Assembly: GCA_917880885.1 (NCBI GenBank)
Contig: OU862908.1
Span: 54,705,819-54,769,818, forward strand
Direction: 5' to 3'
Origin: Limnephilus marmoratus
Lineage: Eukaryota > Arthropoda > Insecta > Trichoptera > Limnephilidae
DNA: 64,000 bases
Of this stretch, positions 40,614 through 51,045 are shown one piece after another. Both the position numbers and the translations under genes were made by a program. The notes below the pieces were generated by a model. The model was not told where the DNA came from, did not search any database, and saw nothing but the letters and a program-made list of their open reading frames with translations. Within the stretch, counting starts at the first letter, position 1. Every line of letters begins with the position of its first letter.

Positions 40614-41084
40614 TGGGAGGCGGGTATTGGTACCGCCGCCCCGGGAACCATTTTTTGGATAACCAACACCTCTGCCATAGGTCACCCCAAGTGGTGCGCT
40701 ACGTTTGGTGACTTAGCAGAGGTGCCCGGGTTCATAAGGTAAGATTTGTCCGGGTCTTGGCGGCGGATGCGTCTGCCCACAAGCTGCATGGTAGGCCGAA
40801 TCGGGAGAGAGTGGTTGAGGGAGTCCCTTTGACTTCCCCAGCCGTACTCTATCGGAACATTGCCTTGCCCCGCAGTAAGAGGGGTGGATTCATACGTCCT
40901 TCATTCCTGGACACACTGACCCCCAGACTCCTACTCACCCCTAATACCTCTTTTCTTCCCAAAACTTTCTCTCCTTCCTTTCCTAGTTACCCTTCACACA
41001 GCATCCCCAAAGATGACATAGGCTCTGAGGGGAATTATTTTCCTTCGGACCTCCTGTGTGGAGCTACTGTAAAAATAAAAAAAA
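40614..41084 (+). mobile_element. family Z copy 7, longest full-length copy
   Basis: Complete from GGGAGGCGGGTATTGGTACC to GTGTGGAGCTACTGTAAAAA (about 470 bp). It carries the 5' paired words AACACCTCTGC/GCAGAGGTGCC and GTCACC/GGTGAC, the central GGTAGGCCGAATCGGGAGAG block, the pyrimidine-rich segment and the 3' hairpin. Best reference copy for the family. Confidence 0.88.
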
Positions 41085-42939
41085 TGTAGCTAATGTTAAA
41101 AAAAATAGATGAATACTTTATTTTCACCTTAACTTTACTGATTATTTATCATACATATCTATGTAGAATGAATAAATCAGCATTGAAAAACTTTTTTATT
41201 ATATGAGAAGCTTAAATGTCTCGCGATTGTTTAGCGGGTTCTGCTCCCTCGCGGGTCGTTCGGCCGCTTGCATTAAGAAAGGGGTAATTTTGCGCAATAT
41301 CGCATACGGATTAACAAATTATTAAAAAATGTGTTTTTTTATTCTTGTAGGATTTGTTGATTTCATACCAACGCTTGTGGGAATTACCTTAGGGATAACC
41401 GTAAAAATCAAGGTACTTATGACGTCACGCGCACCCCACCAGATTTCGATCGTCTTTTAAAAAATCAACGTTGAGAGTTATTTTAGGTAAAAAATGTATT
41501 AATGTATTAATTTAGTCCACAAGAATATTCATTAAAAAGTAATAAAAAATTAATGGAATTCCTCATTTTCTTACCCCTAAGCAAATGAACACTTGGCGCG
41601 ACACTACACTTTGTACATACTTTCCAAAGCAATCGCTTAACCTAGTGTCTTACATTTTCCATTGGATTCCGTAAAATTTGACTAAATAAATTACATTTAA
41701 ATACACAAGTAGAAGCCATCCGCATTGACCTCGTCTCACACGGCCTCTAGAAGGTGTTGGGCATTTAGCTCTCCACTTAACTGCTTATCTAAGATAGAAC
41801 TAAATGGAACAAGAGCATTGTTCCTTCAACTACACTTGGATATATGTAGTGCGGATAAACACACAGAACACCATTAAGTGAGCATTTTCAAGATTGGACG
41901 AGAAAATAGAACAGAGCCCATTCCTATTTTTTTAATATGCCTTAACGCTGCTCGAGGGAACTCGAAGGTATATCCTCGGGGCCTACCCAAGATATAGGCA
42001 CCTACTTACTACATGATATGCCAAACTGGGTGAATGTTGAGTGGATGGTTTCTTGGGGACACGAGAGGAGTGATACTGAACCTTTCCTGACTTTTCCCAC
42101 GTTATACAATATTTCATAAATGTTTGTTGTGGGCATCTTAGTTACGTATGTCTTTTTGTGAGAGAAAACAATTCGGCAAACAATTTTTTTAACAGCATAT
42201 AAAATATACCGGATACAAACAAACTAATATCTTTTTTAAATCTCCTACAATCATCACAGTAAGTGGAAAATGTGGCTTGCGTGGTGATGGAGAACCTGGC
42301 CAATCGTGGAATTGAAATAACGACGCCTGAGTGGAAACCACACGCGATGTTGAGTTGGATGGGCCATTAGATCGCAAACCTAAATTACATCAAATAGCAA
42401 GAATTAAATCCATCACTTCATTGAGAAAAAGAAATTGAAAACTGGAGGCAAGTTGAATTTGTTTAAAGTCATAGATTAGTAAATTCAAACGGGGATTATA
42501 AACGAAAAGAATAAATCAAAGGATATAAAGTTCCCACCGTGTAGAAAACGTTTTTTTTTTAGATGAGTTTCACAATTGGTCTGAACTTTATTTATTATTT
42601 GTGATATAATTCAAATAAACTGTTGATGAATCACCAATATATAAAAACACCGTGATAATCTTTAGTAATTTATAGAAACGCATGAAAATTACAGGACTGT
42701 CTTCTTAGTAAGTACATGAAGCCATATTTCTGAGTAATATAGCATGAAGAATTATACATTATAATAAAACTCATGCAGCTCGATTTTTTCTTTACAAAAA
42801 TGGTCATACAATGCAGACGTTATATTAATTTCCAAAAAAAAAATATTTATGTCTACGTATTAGAGATCTCCACATGCTAAATACATCACATCACTCCCAT
42901 AAGAAAATCACATACATTTGAGCGTGTACACTACACAAT
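41085..42939. other. no gene recognised
   Basis: About 1.9 kb. A small GC-rich patch at 41220-41280 (CTCGCGGGTCGTTCGGCCGC) is unexplained. No exon-like segment. Confidence 0.4.
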
Positions 42940-43870
42940 TTTACATAGCCCTGTAGGTAAATGTGTAACTATTGAACTGGTGTAAATGTTTGTATATTTG
43001 GGGATAGCTATTGACAGGCACATGAAATGGGATACTCAAATAAGTAATATCTGCAAACGTCTAAGAGCTACTGCGGAGCAAATTTATAAAATTAATTTTT
43101 TTTGCGTATAACTTTACAAACAATCTATTTGTCGCTAGCGGAATCAGATTCGGAATAACGTCTTTGAGAAACTGGTTCAAGACAAATATTGGTTTCATTC
43201 AAACAATCCAATACTTTATGGCTAAGATTTTAGTAAGCAAAATTATTTATGCACTAAGAAGAGAAATACAATTATCGTACATAATAGTTAATATATAATC
43301 TGTTGAGGGATATTATGGTTTAAAATTGTATACCAAAACCTATTGTCGGATTCCAGATGTAAAGAAAAGTAGATCGTACGTACAACATAACATTTAGTCA
43401 AAATTAAGATATGTCCATTTAAAAAATAACAAATAAATACGGGCAACGAACATCTCATATTAAGCCTACTGTATTTAATAAAATGCCAATGCATACAAAA
43501 AATATCAAACTGCACCTAAAAAAGCTGAAAAAATGGTTAATAGAATTTTTTTTATATTAACATTGTTTATAAATACAAAAGTATCAGTTAATTTTATGCG
43601 AGTAAGAGTAATTTAATGTATAAATATGCTTATGGGTGTGTTTAAGTATGTTGCTCGTGTTATATCTATATTTTTGCCTTTGTTTTGTAGTCACTTTAAA
43701 TGTTATTCTTAAATATATATTTTCTATATACTTAGTAGTTTCTCGTCATAAGTGTGCGTAAATGTTATAATAAATATTGTGAAATTGACCTGCTGATAAA
43801 CTTCTTTGGCTATTTAGCGGGTGCTTATAATGAAGAATAAAATATAATAAAGAAACCCGTTTGTAGGTGA
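42940..43870 (+). mobile_element. degenerate CR1/Jockey-like LINE fragment
   Basis: Translation gives YLGIAIDRHMKWDTQISNIC, KRLRATAEQIYKI (RT thumb), then stops. After them YGQRTSHIKPTVFNKMPMHT and KNIKLHLKKLKKWLIEFF at about 43438-43557 are the usual C-terminal end. A 3' UTR-like region follows to about 43860. Multiple stops and shifts; inactive. Confidence 0.65.
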
Positions 43871-44331
43871 CTGTAATAAAAGTTATTAATTAATGGGGCA
43901 CTTGGCCAAATGCACAGTTTTCTCAAAACTTCTAAGGAAGAAAACAAAGCTTTTGAATTGAAAATCTTTCATTTTAGTTTCTTGTCCGCTCTCTTAAAAT
44001 AAAAGTACCAGCCCGATTTTCTTCCAGAAACCTGACGATTGTACGGAGTATAAATGTGTTTAATGAGTTCATTTAATAATCGTTTTTGTGTCAGAATGAC
44101 CACCATTGCCGTTTCATATAGCGGCCTAATTCTAGAAATAATTTCTTCTACCCTAAGTAACGAATAACCCAATTATCTCATTTGGCCAAAGCTCGCTCCG
44201 AGAAAATTCAGACCCAACTTAAATAAAACAGCCCTTCTCTGTGTGTCTACTTTGGAAATTTTCATATAGACCCTTACAGAGCTTCCAAAAATAAATTCTT
44301 CATAATTGATGTTATTATTATTATTAGTAGA
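43871..44331. other. no gene recognised
   Basis: Contains the CCATTGCCGTTTCATATAGC word shared with 9238 and a short ATT microsatellite directly before the next LINE. Confidence 0.4.
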
Positions 44332-45214
44332 ATTATTCGCAGATGACACCGTCATGTTATTTGAAGGAGAGGATTGGAAAGAAACGCACCACCTTGCGAA
44401 CATCGGTATTAACATAGTTAAACAGTGGCTGGACAGTAATTTGCTTACATTAAACATATCAAAAACCAAATACCTAACATTCAGCGCTACTATTGCAGGA
44501 CAACCCAAAACACTTCACCACCTCATAATACATAAAATTAATTGTAGCCTCGGAAATAGTAACTCTCCGTGTAAATGTGAAACTCTTGAGTGTGTTAAAT
44601 TTATCAAATATCTAGGCGTTATAGTTGACAATAACCTAAAATGGAAATACCAAATAGAAAATGTAGCAAAAAGAGTGCGTACACTTATTCATATATTTAT
44701 TTCATTGCGGGAAATTTTAAAAACACACTACTTAAAAAATATATATTACGGGCTATGCAACTCGATCATAACATACGGATGTATTGGGTGGGGGGGTGCA
44801 GGGAAAACAATATTAAACTCGTTATTGAAGGCACAGAAATCTATTTTACGTGTTATAATGAAGAAACCTTTCAGATATTCGAGCGACGCTCTCTTCAGGG
44901 AATTTAATGTACTAGATGTTCGACAGTGTTACATTAAAAAGATAATAATTTATGCTCATAAAAATAAATATAAAATGAAAAAAGTCGAACACAAACATCA
45001 AACCAGAAGTAAGGGCAGAAATGACCTTTCTATTCCAACAAGCAACACAGCGGCTTATCAAATGATATTCTCATACCTGGGACCGAAATTGTATAACAAA
45101 ATCCCTTCTCAACTAAAATTGTGTAAAGTGTCATCCTTCAGCCAAAAAATTACAAAATGGTTACTAGATTTGGGCAGGACGGAGTCTGAAATACTACTAA
45201 AAAATATTATCTGA
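44332..45214 (+). mobile_element. LINE reverse transcriptase 3' half, frame intact
   Basis: The longest open frame in the window (to the stop at 45214). It enters the reverse transcriptase just before the catalytic LFADDTVMLFEG, then WLDSNLLTLNISKTKYLTF, VKFIKYLGVIVDNNLKWKYQ (thumb), ITYGCIGWGGAGKTILNSLL, LKAQKSILRVIMKKPF, and a C-terminal AAYQMIFSYLGPKLYNKIPS. This is a CR1/Jockey-type insect LINE. The fingers, first palm motifs, endonuclease and ORF1 are missing, so it is a 5'-truncated copy and cannot move itself. The absence of stops over about 290 codons suggests a fairly recent insertion. The first few residues encoded by the ATT repeat are not LINE. Confidence 0.85.
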
Positions 45215-45719
45215 TAATTATATATTACAGCGCCTCTATTTTTTTCCAAATTAATGTCTTTTGTTTTTTTCTTACTGTCTACCTGTATATTATTCTTCTT
45301 GTATTCAAAAATAACAAAACTAATTTTAACAAAAAACCAAAAAATTTACTCATTCAACTCTGTCACATGGTAGCTTATCTGATGGTTCTGCCACTTTTCT
45401 TGCTGGAACAAATTAATTGAGAATCTTTTGTAAAATTAATTGAGAGTCTGCATTTGTGTAAGATGTTTTGCTTACGAGGCTTCTTTCGGATTTAGTTTAT
45501 TGTAATGGCTGATTAAGTTCTTTAAAGTACGATTGGAAAACACTTTAAACATTTTTGAAAACCTTTTATGCTAACGATTCTGATATTTTTTGTATGCCTC
45601 TACTGAAGTATAAAGCTGTACTAATTAAACAATTTAGCAGTACGTTTTTTTTTTAACAAGGTCACCATATACAAGTATTTTCTGTTTGCTTCTTCTTCAC
45701 TGCTTTCAATAACTTTGTA
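45215..45719. other. LINE 3' UTR and unassigned DNA
   Basis: The first part is probably the 3' UTR of the LINE; its end is not marked by a clear tail. Nothing else recognised. Confidence 0.35.
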
Positions 45720-45856
45720 TAATATGTATTATTTTTCTTTTGGTTTATTTATAATTAATAGGTATTATTTTTCTTATGTATTATTTTTCTTTTGGTAGAA
45801 TGTATTATTTTTATTTTGGTAATATGTATTATTTTTCTTTTGGTTTATTTACAAGT
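45720..45856. repeat. tandem TATTATTTTTCTTTTGGT-type repeat
   Basis: ATGTATTATTTTTCTTTTGG recurs about five times with variable spacers (TTTATTTATAATTAATAGG, TAGA, TAAT). Confidence 0.75.
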
Positions 45857-46490
45857 AAACTTATAATTTTACATTTCTTTCTTTTTTCTATATTGAAAAA
45901 AAAAACATGTACGTAAAGGACACTTGTGCATAATTATAAATAATTAATAATAACTAAATTAGTAAATAATTAAATTATGCATACATTATAAATAATTAAA
46001 TATTTTTGCCTGAACTTTAGTAAATAAGATAAAGTTTTTTGACGATGATTTGTTGATTTGTGTCCCAAATTGGTAATTTCTAAATTAAATTTACGCCTAT
46101 CAAAATGTTTGTCATTTGACTGTCCTAGAACGGGAGACCTTCCTATTTGGACAGTCAAAGCTTCTTTGTATTGATGTATTCTCTATAACAAATAAACGTT
46201 TTATGCACCAGATTTATGCACCAGATTTAAATGAAGATTTTTGGCATATATTTTACGCTGCAGAATATTTATCGCCATTATTGTGGCTAAAAACCAATAA
46301 ACGTTTGTACGTTATATTCAGTATACACTAAATATATATGCAATTAAATAAGCTAAATTGACGAGAGACAAAAAGGTTGATAACGACAGTGAAATAAGGG
46401 TGAATGCAGGGAACACTTTTAAAAGAGTGTAGAAGCGAGGCAACAATCTATAAATGTGCTTGATACTAATACTCAAGTAAAGCAGCATAT
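45857..46490. other. no gene; short inverted repeat and LINE P tail word
   Basis: TTTGACTGTCC at 46107-46117 and GGACAGTCAAA at 46148-46158 form a perfect 11-bp inverted pair. At 46200-46232 ATGCACCAGATTT is repeated twice; the same word marks the 3' ends of LINE family P at 27390 and 48520, so a LINE P tail may have been left here. Confidence 0.4.
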
Positions 46491-46767
46491 ACACCTCTGC
46501 CATAGGTCACCCCAAGTGGTTCGCTACGTTTGGTGATTTAGGGGTGCCCGGGTTCATGGGCTGAGGTTTGTCTAGGTCTTGGAGGCAGATGACCAGGACA
46601 TACTGAACCCCAGATTCCTACCAACCCCTTAAACCCTTTTCCTTCCCAGAACCCTCCTCTCCTTCCTTTCCTTAAAAAACCCTCCACACAGCATCCCCAA
46701 AGATGACATAGGCCCTGAGGGAAATTATTTTCCTCGGGGCCTCCTGTATGGAGCTCATAAAAAAAAG
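46491..46767 (+). mobile_element. family Z copy 8, short form
   Basis: Starts inside the 5' stem (ACACCTCTGCCATAGGTCAC) and runs to GTATGGAGCTCATAAAAAAA. The central block is absent, as at 6601. Intact 3' hairpin: CCCTGAGGGAAATTATTTTC. Confidence 0.85.
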
Positions 46768-46799
46768 GGAGGCATGAAACTAGAAGATAAAAGCTGAAA

Positions 46800-47065
46800 G
46801 AAGGCCGTGTGCTAAAAATGAGAATACTGAGGCGTACGTGTGATAATCTTATTGTATGACCCTTTGATTCGAAATGAATGCAAGGATGTAATGAATTAAG
46901 TTTAGAAATGTACGCTTAGATGGCTTGGATGTGAAGAGCAAATGAAGAAATAATGAGGTATAAGGAGAATACTCGCATTTAACGCAAATGGAATGGTAGA
47001 AGAGTGTCCAAGAAAGACATTATTGTGTGGTGGTCCATTGCGGCAAACCGTGGTGGTTAATTAGT
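46800..47065 (+). mobile_element. degenerate RTE-like LINE fragment
   Basis: Frames contain ALRCTLRWLGCEEQMKK-like sequence (RTE RLRWLGHVER region) and a 3' end TGTGGTGGTCCATTGCGGCA. Heavily decayed, low confidence. Confidence 0.4.
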
Positions 47066-47604
47066 TACTAAAAATAAAAGTTTATTAACTAACCTGACAA
47101 TCAGTGCCATCAGTAAATTAGTTCAAATTTACGAATTATTGCCCTCTATTATCAATGTACATAGATATCAACTTACCAAAATATCCATTTTCCACGTTAA
47201 CAACCAAAAAAAATTATCCTTCTTTGTCATTTATCGGAAAAAACTTCAATCTAAACCTTCAAGCACTCTTTTTTATGTGTGAAAGGATAAAAGAACCGGT
47301 GGCTTTTAATAACAATTCGAATCCAATGGAAATTTTATTGTCGTTCGGGATTGGTTCCCAAACACACATTTGCATACCAATTTGCATACAACAGCACGAT
47401 GCTTTTCCGCCGAATACGAAATAAAAACATCAGCGGGTATAGCTTACAAAATTGGTGAAATATTATGAATGAACGGACAAGAGTAACCAATATTCAACGT
47501 CAACATTGGCATAATTCCCTGTGTCGAATTTCTAATATTCCTTCTTTTGAATTACATGTCAGACCTTGTTTATTTGATAATATTTGAAAATCCATAAACT
47601 GATT
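47066..47604. other. no gene recognised
   Basis: AT-rich. The frame 47155-47424 has no motif. Confidence 0.4.
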
Positions 47605-48365
47605 GCCAGTATTTATTTATTTATTCTTAGTACCTACATTTACATTACAAAGGTATAATATATTGTCCTCCACACTAGGAGTTCACCTGTGTTGTAGAGG
47701 ACATTTATCAGTTGTAAATTATGAATTATAAATTGTGAATAGTAAAACAAAAGAGTGTTAATTGCTAATACAAAAAGAGAAACAATAAAAATCAAAATAT
47801 AAAATCGACTTCAATTCGACAAAAATTATAAATTAAAAGTTTTAAAGATTGTATCCAGTTTCTTATGTTTTTTTTGTATTCAATAATATTAGTTGTTTTA
47901 TATTATGTAGGAAGAGAATTGTATAGTTTTATAGCGGTATCTGTAGTGTTTTTGTCCAAAGGATGTGTTTGTTTTTGGTATTTGTAGATGGTGAGCATGT
48001 CTTGTTCTAGTATTGCGAGAATTTTGTGAAGTGTTAAATGTGGATAAGTTCTTGTAAAGGAAAGTAAGTATTTGTTTTGAATATAATTTTTGAATTTTCA
48101 CCACTGGGAATTTTTTTAATATTATTGAAGTGGGTGTTAGTATTGGTAACTTAAGTATTACTTTTATTAGGGTTTTCTGAGCTTTAAGCACTGTATTAAT
48201 GTATTTTTTACAGGCACAGCCCCAGGCAATAATGCCGTATAGCATTATGGATTGGGCAAGTGCGAGGTATATATTTTTTATATCACATATTTTAAAAATA
48301 TTTCTCAAGTTTTTAAAAAAGTAAATCAACTTCCTATTACCGAATCTATATGTTTATCCCATTTT
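47605..48365 (-). mobile_element. CR1/Jockey-like LINE, RT C-terminal fragment
   Basis: The minus-strand frame (47898-48329) reads NLRNIFKICDIKNIYLALAQ, SIMLYGIIAWGCACKKYINT, VLKAQKTLIKVILKLPILTP and a C-terminal TSFGQKHYRYRYKTIQF. KWDKHIDSVIG just upstream is in a shifted frame. The 3' UTR runs to about 47605, ending TTTATTTATTTATTC on the plus strand. A different subfamily from 44332. Confidence 0.78.
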
Positions 48366-48505
48366 ATATAATATATATATTTCAAACTATTTGTATATAT
48401 TTCAAACGTGTGACATCGTTTTAAAATTATCACTTTAATGTAAGTACATTAAATCACTCGGTGAAGATACACATAACTAAATAAATTAGTTTTGTATAAT
48501 AATGA

Positions 48506-49015
48506 TACGAAATATATACGCACCAGATTTAAATGTCCGGGTTAAATTTTCCCCACAGAAAAAACTTAACCCTTTCACACACTCCCAAATGATCATCAAG
48601 TCAATCCACGCCACGCAATTGCACTATATAAGTATTATAAATACAAAACAATACAAGAACAACATGTCAACCTACCAGAGACCAAATGGGAAAATAATTC
48701 ACCGACTCCAGATATTTTCTTATCAGAGGGTTAACCTATAAATCCTACTGATCCCTCAATATAAATATTTAAAAAATCTTTTCTAATCCTACATGTATTT
48801 AAAATGACTGCTTTTTGCATTTTTATATATAAATTCTTTGACAAATCTAATATGCCTAAATTTTGAATGAGAGACCTAGGTATAATGCCAGTAGCCGAAA
48901 TAACAAATGGTCATATTTTTATAGTCTGAGAATGCCAAATTCTTTTAATCTCATTTCCTAAATCTGTGTATTTTCTTATTTTTTCAGAAACAGTTTTTTC
49001 AATATTATTATTATT
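48506..49015 (-). mobile_element. LINE family P, copy 2 (most complete)
   Basis: On the minus strand from 49015: EKTVSEKIRKYTDLGNEIKR, IWHSQTIKI, a stop, PFVISATGIIPRSLIQNLG, LYIKMQKAVILNTCRIRKDF and NIYIEGSVGFIG. This is the domain with a conserved VISATG.IP core that follows RT in a group of insect LINEs. The 3' UTR carries GAGTCGGTGAATTATTTTCC and ends near the word CATTTAAATCTGGTGCGT. One stop interrupts it. Confidence 0.75.
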
Positions 49016-50317
49016 ATTATTGCATGATGAAAATTGATCTTGTGGAATGGAAAGGGAAGCCGAAAACGTATTACATTACACATCACGTTATTTTTATGCG
49101 TTGCGAAAGCCTGTATGAGTCGAATTTCGTTATTCATTATTTTTGTTCACGTAATTCTAAATTACTTTTCTCGGGATAAACATGACAGATTACAACGACA
49201 TGCTCGTAGAAGCCTCGATTTAAAACTCGAGTACAAAATGACCTTCATCAAAAAGTTTTCGACAACCAAGCATCTGGCTAGAAATATGGAACTAAATTAA
49301 AAACCTTTACATTGTCAAAACAGTAGTCACATGTTATATGGGGCAAAGCTATGGACAATAAGAAGGGACAGTTTTAAGTTAATAATCACTTTGGGTTAAT
49401 ATTTTATGATAATCTTTGGACATCGTTAGACATGATGAATAATAAAAATAACTCAATTCACTTGTGAAGAGCCATCAAAAGGTGTGTAAAATTGAAAATT
49501 TTGACAAAAGTAAAAAATCGAATAGGAAAAAAAAAATTTTTGAAAGCATAATATCCCTAACATTTTAATCCTAAAGTAAAACATTGTTTTAAATAAAAAA
49601 TAAATAAAATTTTTGTGTTATGTTTCTAAATACCTACCTACCTAAAAATACTAGTAGATATTTTTAAATAACCAGCAGGTAAAAACCTGCTCCGCAAGTT
49701 TTTGCTGCTAAGATTTGCCCTGTAAGTGACCATTGTCCATTTTATAAATCCAACAGGAACTGGTTCCAAAAATAGCCCGTTCCTCGGATCCACTGTCATA
49801 CAGTGATAGCAAGTCACCGGGGCAAAGAAACCGGGACGGGCAATGACGTCGTACGTAATGCTACGCCCAAATGCTTGCGACAAGCAGCTTGCCGCAAGCT
49901 CAGGCAAGCTCTGACAAACGAATGGCTGGCTTCCACACACTTGCGAGCGCGCCAGTGTGTTCGGAGCATCCAAGCGCGGCGGACGTCTACCTTAGAGTAT
50001 ATATTGTTACTCTAAGGCTATACTATGTTTGCGTTAATCTATTTTTATTTTGGTTCCATGCCAACTCAGAATGAAACCAACTGAGAAACACCTCAGAAAG
50101 ATCTTTAAAAGCTATGAAAAAATAATTTTAAAATTGCCGGTAACCCTAACCTAACTTAATCATTTTTTTTATCGTGACCTTTCTGAGTTGGCCGGTCACC
50201 TTTATTTTAACGCGAAATAAAAGACAAGGGGATAATATATTTTTAATACCATTGAACCATTGAAGAAGATAATACTAATAAAAATATGAAAAAGAACAAG
50301 ACACAGAAAAATACAAT
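49016..50317. other. no gene; GC-rich GCTTG/CAAGC block
   Basis: At 49800-49990 GC rises sharply and CAAGC/GCTTG words recur (GACAAGCAGCTTGCCGCAAG, CTCAGGCAAGCTC). The same word composition occurs at 50810-50970. It may be subterminal sequence of an unidentified DNA transposon. The rest is AT-rich. Confidence 0.35.
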
Positions 50318-50510
50318 GTCTAGTTCACACGCGGTAAAAGTGAAACCTTCAGAAAACTAAGGTAGAAAAGAGTGGGGAAGCTACGAAGCACCGCACAAAG
50401 AGGAGACATTATCTTGCAGGCTAAATCCTATAGATTTTTGTCTCTTTTTAGTGCCACTTTTTCGTTTCATCGAGTTTCAAATCACAACGGTGCCAAAGAA
50501 GTTCGAACTC
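50318..50510 (-). mobile_element. SINE-like arms without tRNA core, copy C
   Basis: On the minus strand: GAACTTCTTTGGCACCGTTG, TTTGAAACTCGATGAAACGA, a tRNA-free middle (TCTCCTCTTTGTGCGGTGCT), then GTTTCACTTTTACCGCGTGT. It matches 11338-11560 throughout and the outer arms of 61452-61790. Confidence 0.65.
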
Positions 50511-50738
50511 GAAGATCACTTGTCTTTATATAATATTGCCTTGTATTATAAAAAAAAGTTATTCTAACAAAAATCATGTTTTTTTTGTAATAATACTGTA
50601 TAAATCATCAATAAAATATTATTTATTTATTTTGACTCTTTAGGTAAATCCAGTCGCAATAAATTACGTTAGTGCATTAAATTTATGTACTTAAAAGAAT
50701 AATAAGTCAGGCTCGCCTCATACGCCATTCATATTCAT

Positions 50739-51045
50739 ATGTCTCGTAATATTATCATAGACCGCACGGAGCAAAAAAGGCGTGCATTCGCCACCAGCTC
50801 CGAAGTTCCACTGAGCGCGACCGAGCGCTTGCCGCTTGTGGCCAAAATATCCGACCTCGATCGGATCGGCGGCAAGCTCTCGCAAGCTCTTGCAAGCCTA
50901 CGCAAGCCAAGCCACACGCGCGGCACCAGACGCTGGGGCTTGTGGACGCTTGTAGAGGCTTGCCACGTATTTGGACGCGGCTTAATACATAGCCGGCTGA
51001 TACAACTAGTGAACTAGTACTACGTACTACCGTCAATCTTTCCAT
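50739..51045. other. GC-rich block with dense GCTTG/CAAGC words
   Basis: CGCTTGCCGCTTGTGGCC, GGCAAGCTCTCGCAAGCTC, TTGCAAGCCTACGCAAGCC and GGACGCTTGTAGAGGCTTGC lie within 170 bp. Open frames on both strands are by-products of high GC. Probably related to 49800-49990. Confidence 0.4.

Noticed and set aside
44173..44508. 111-codon minus-strand frame
   Set aside because: Its second half is antisense to the FADD reverse-transcriptase region and it shows no motif.
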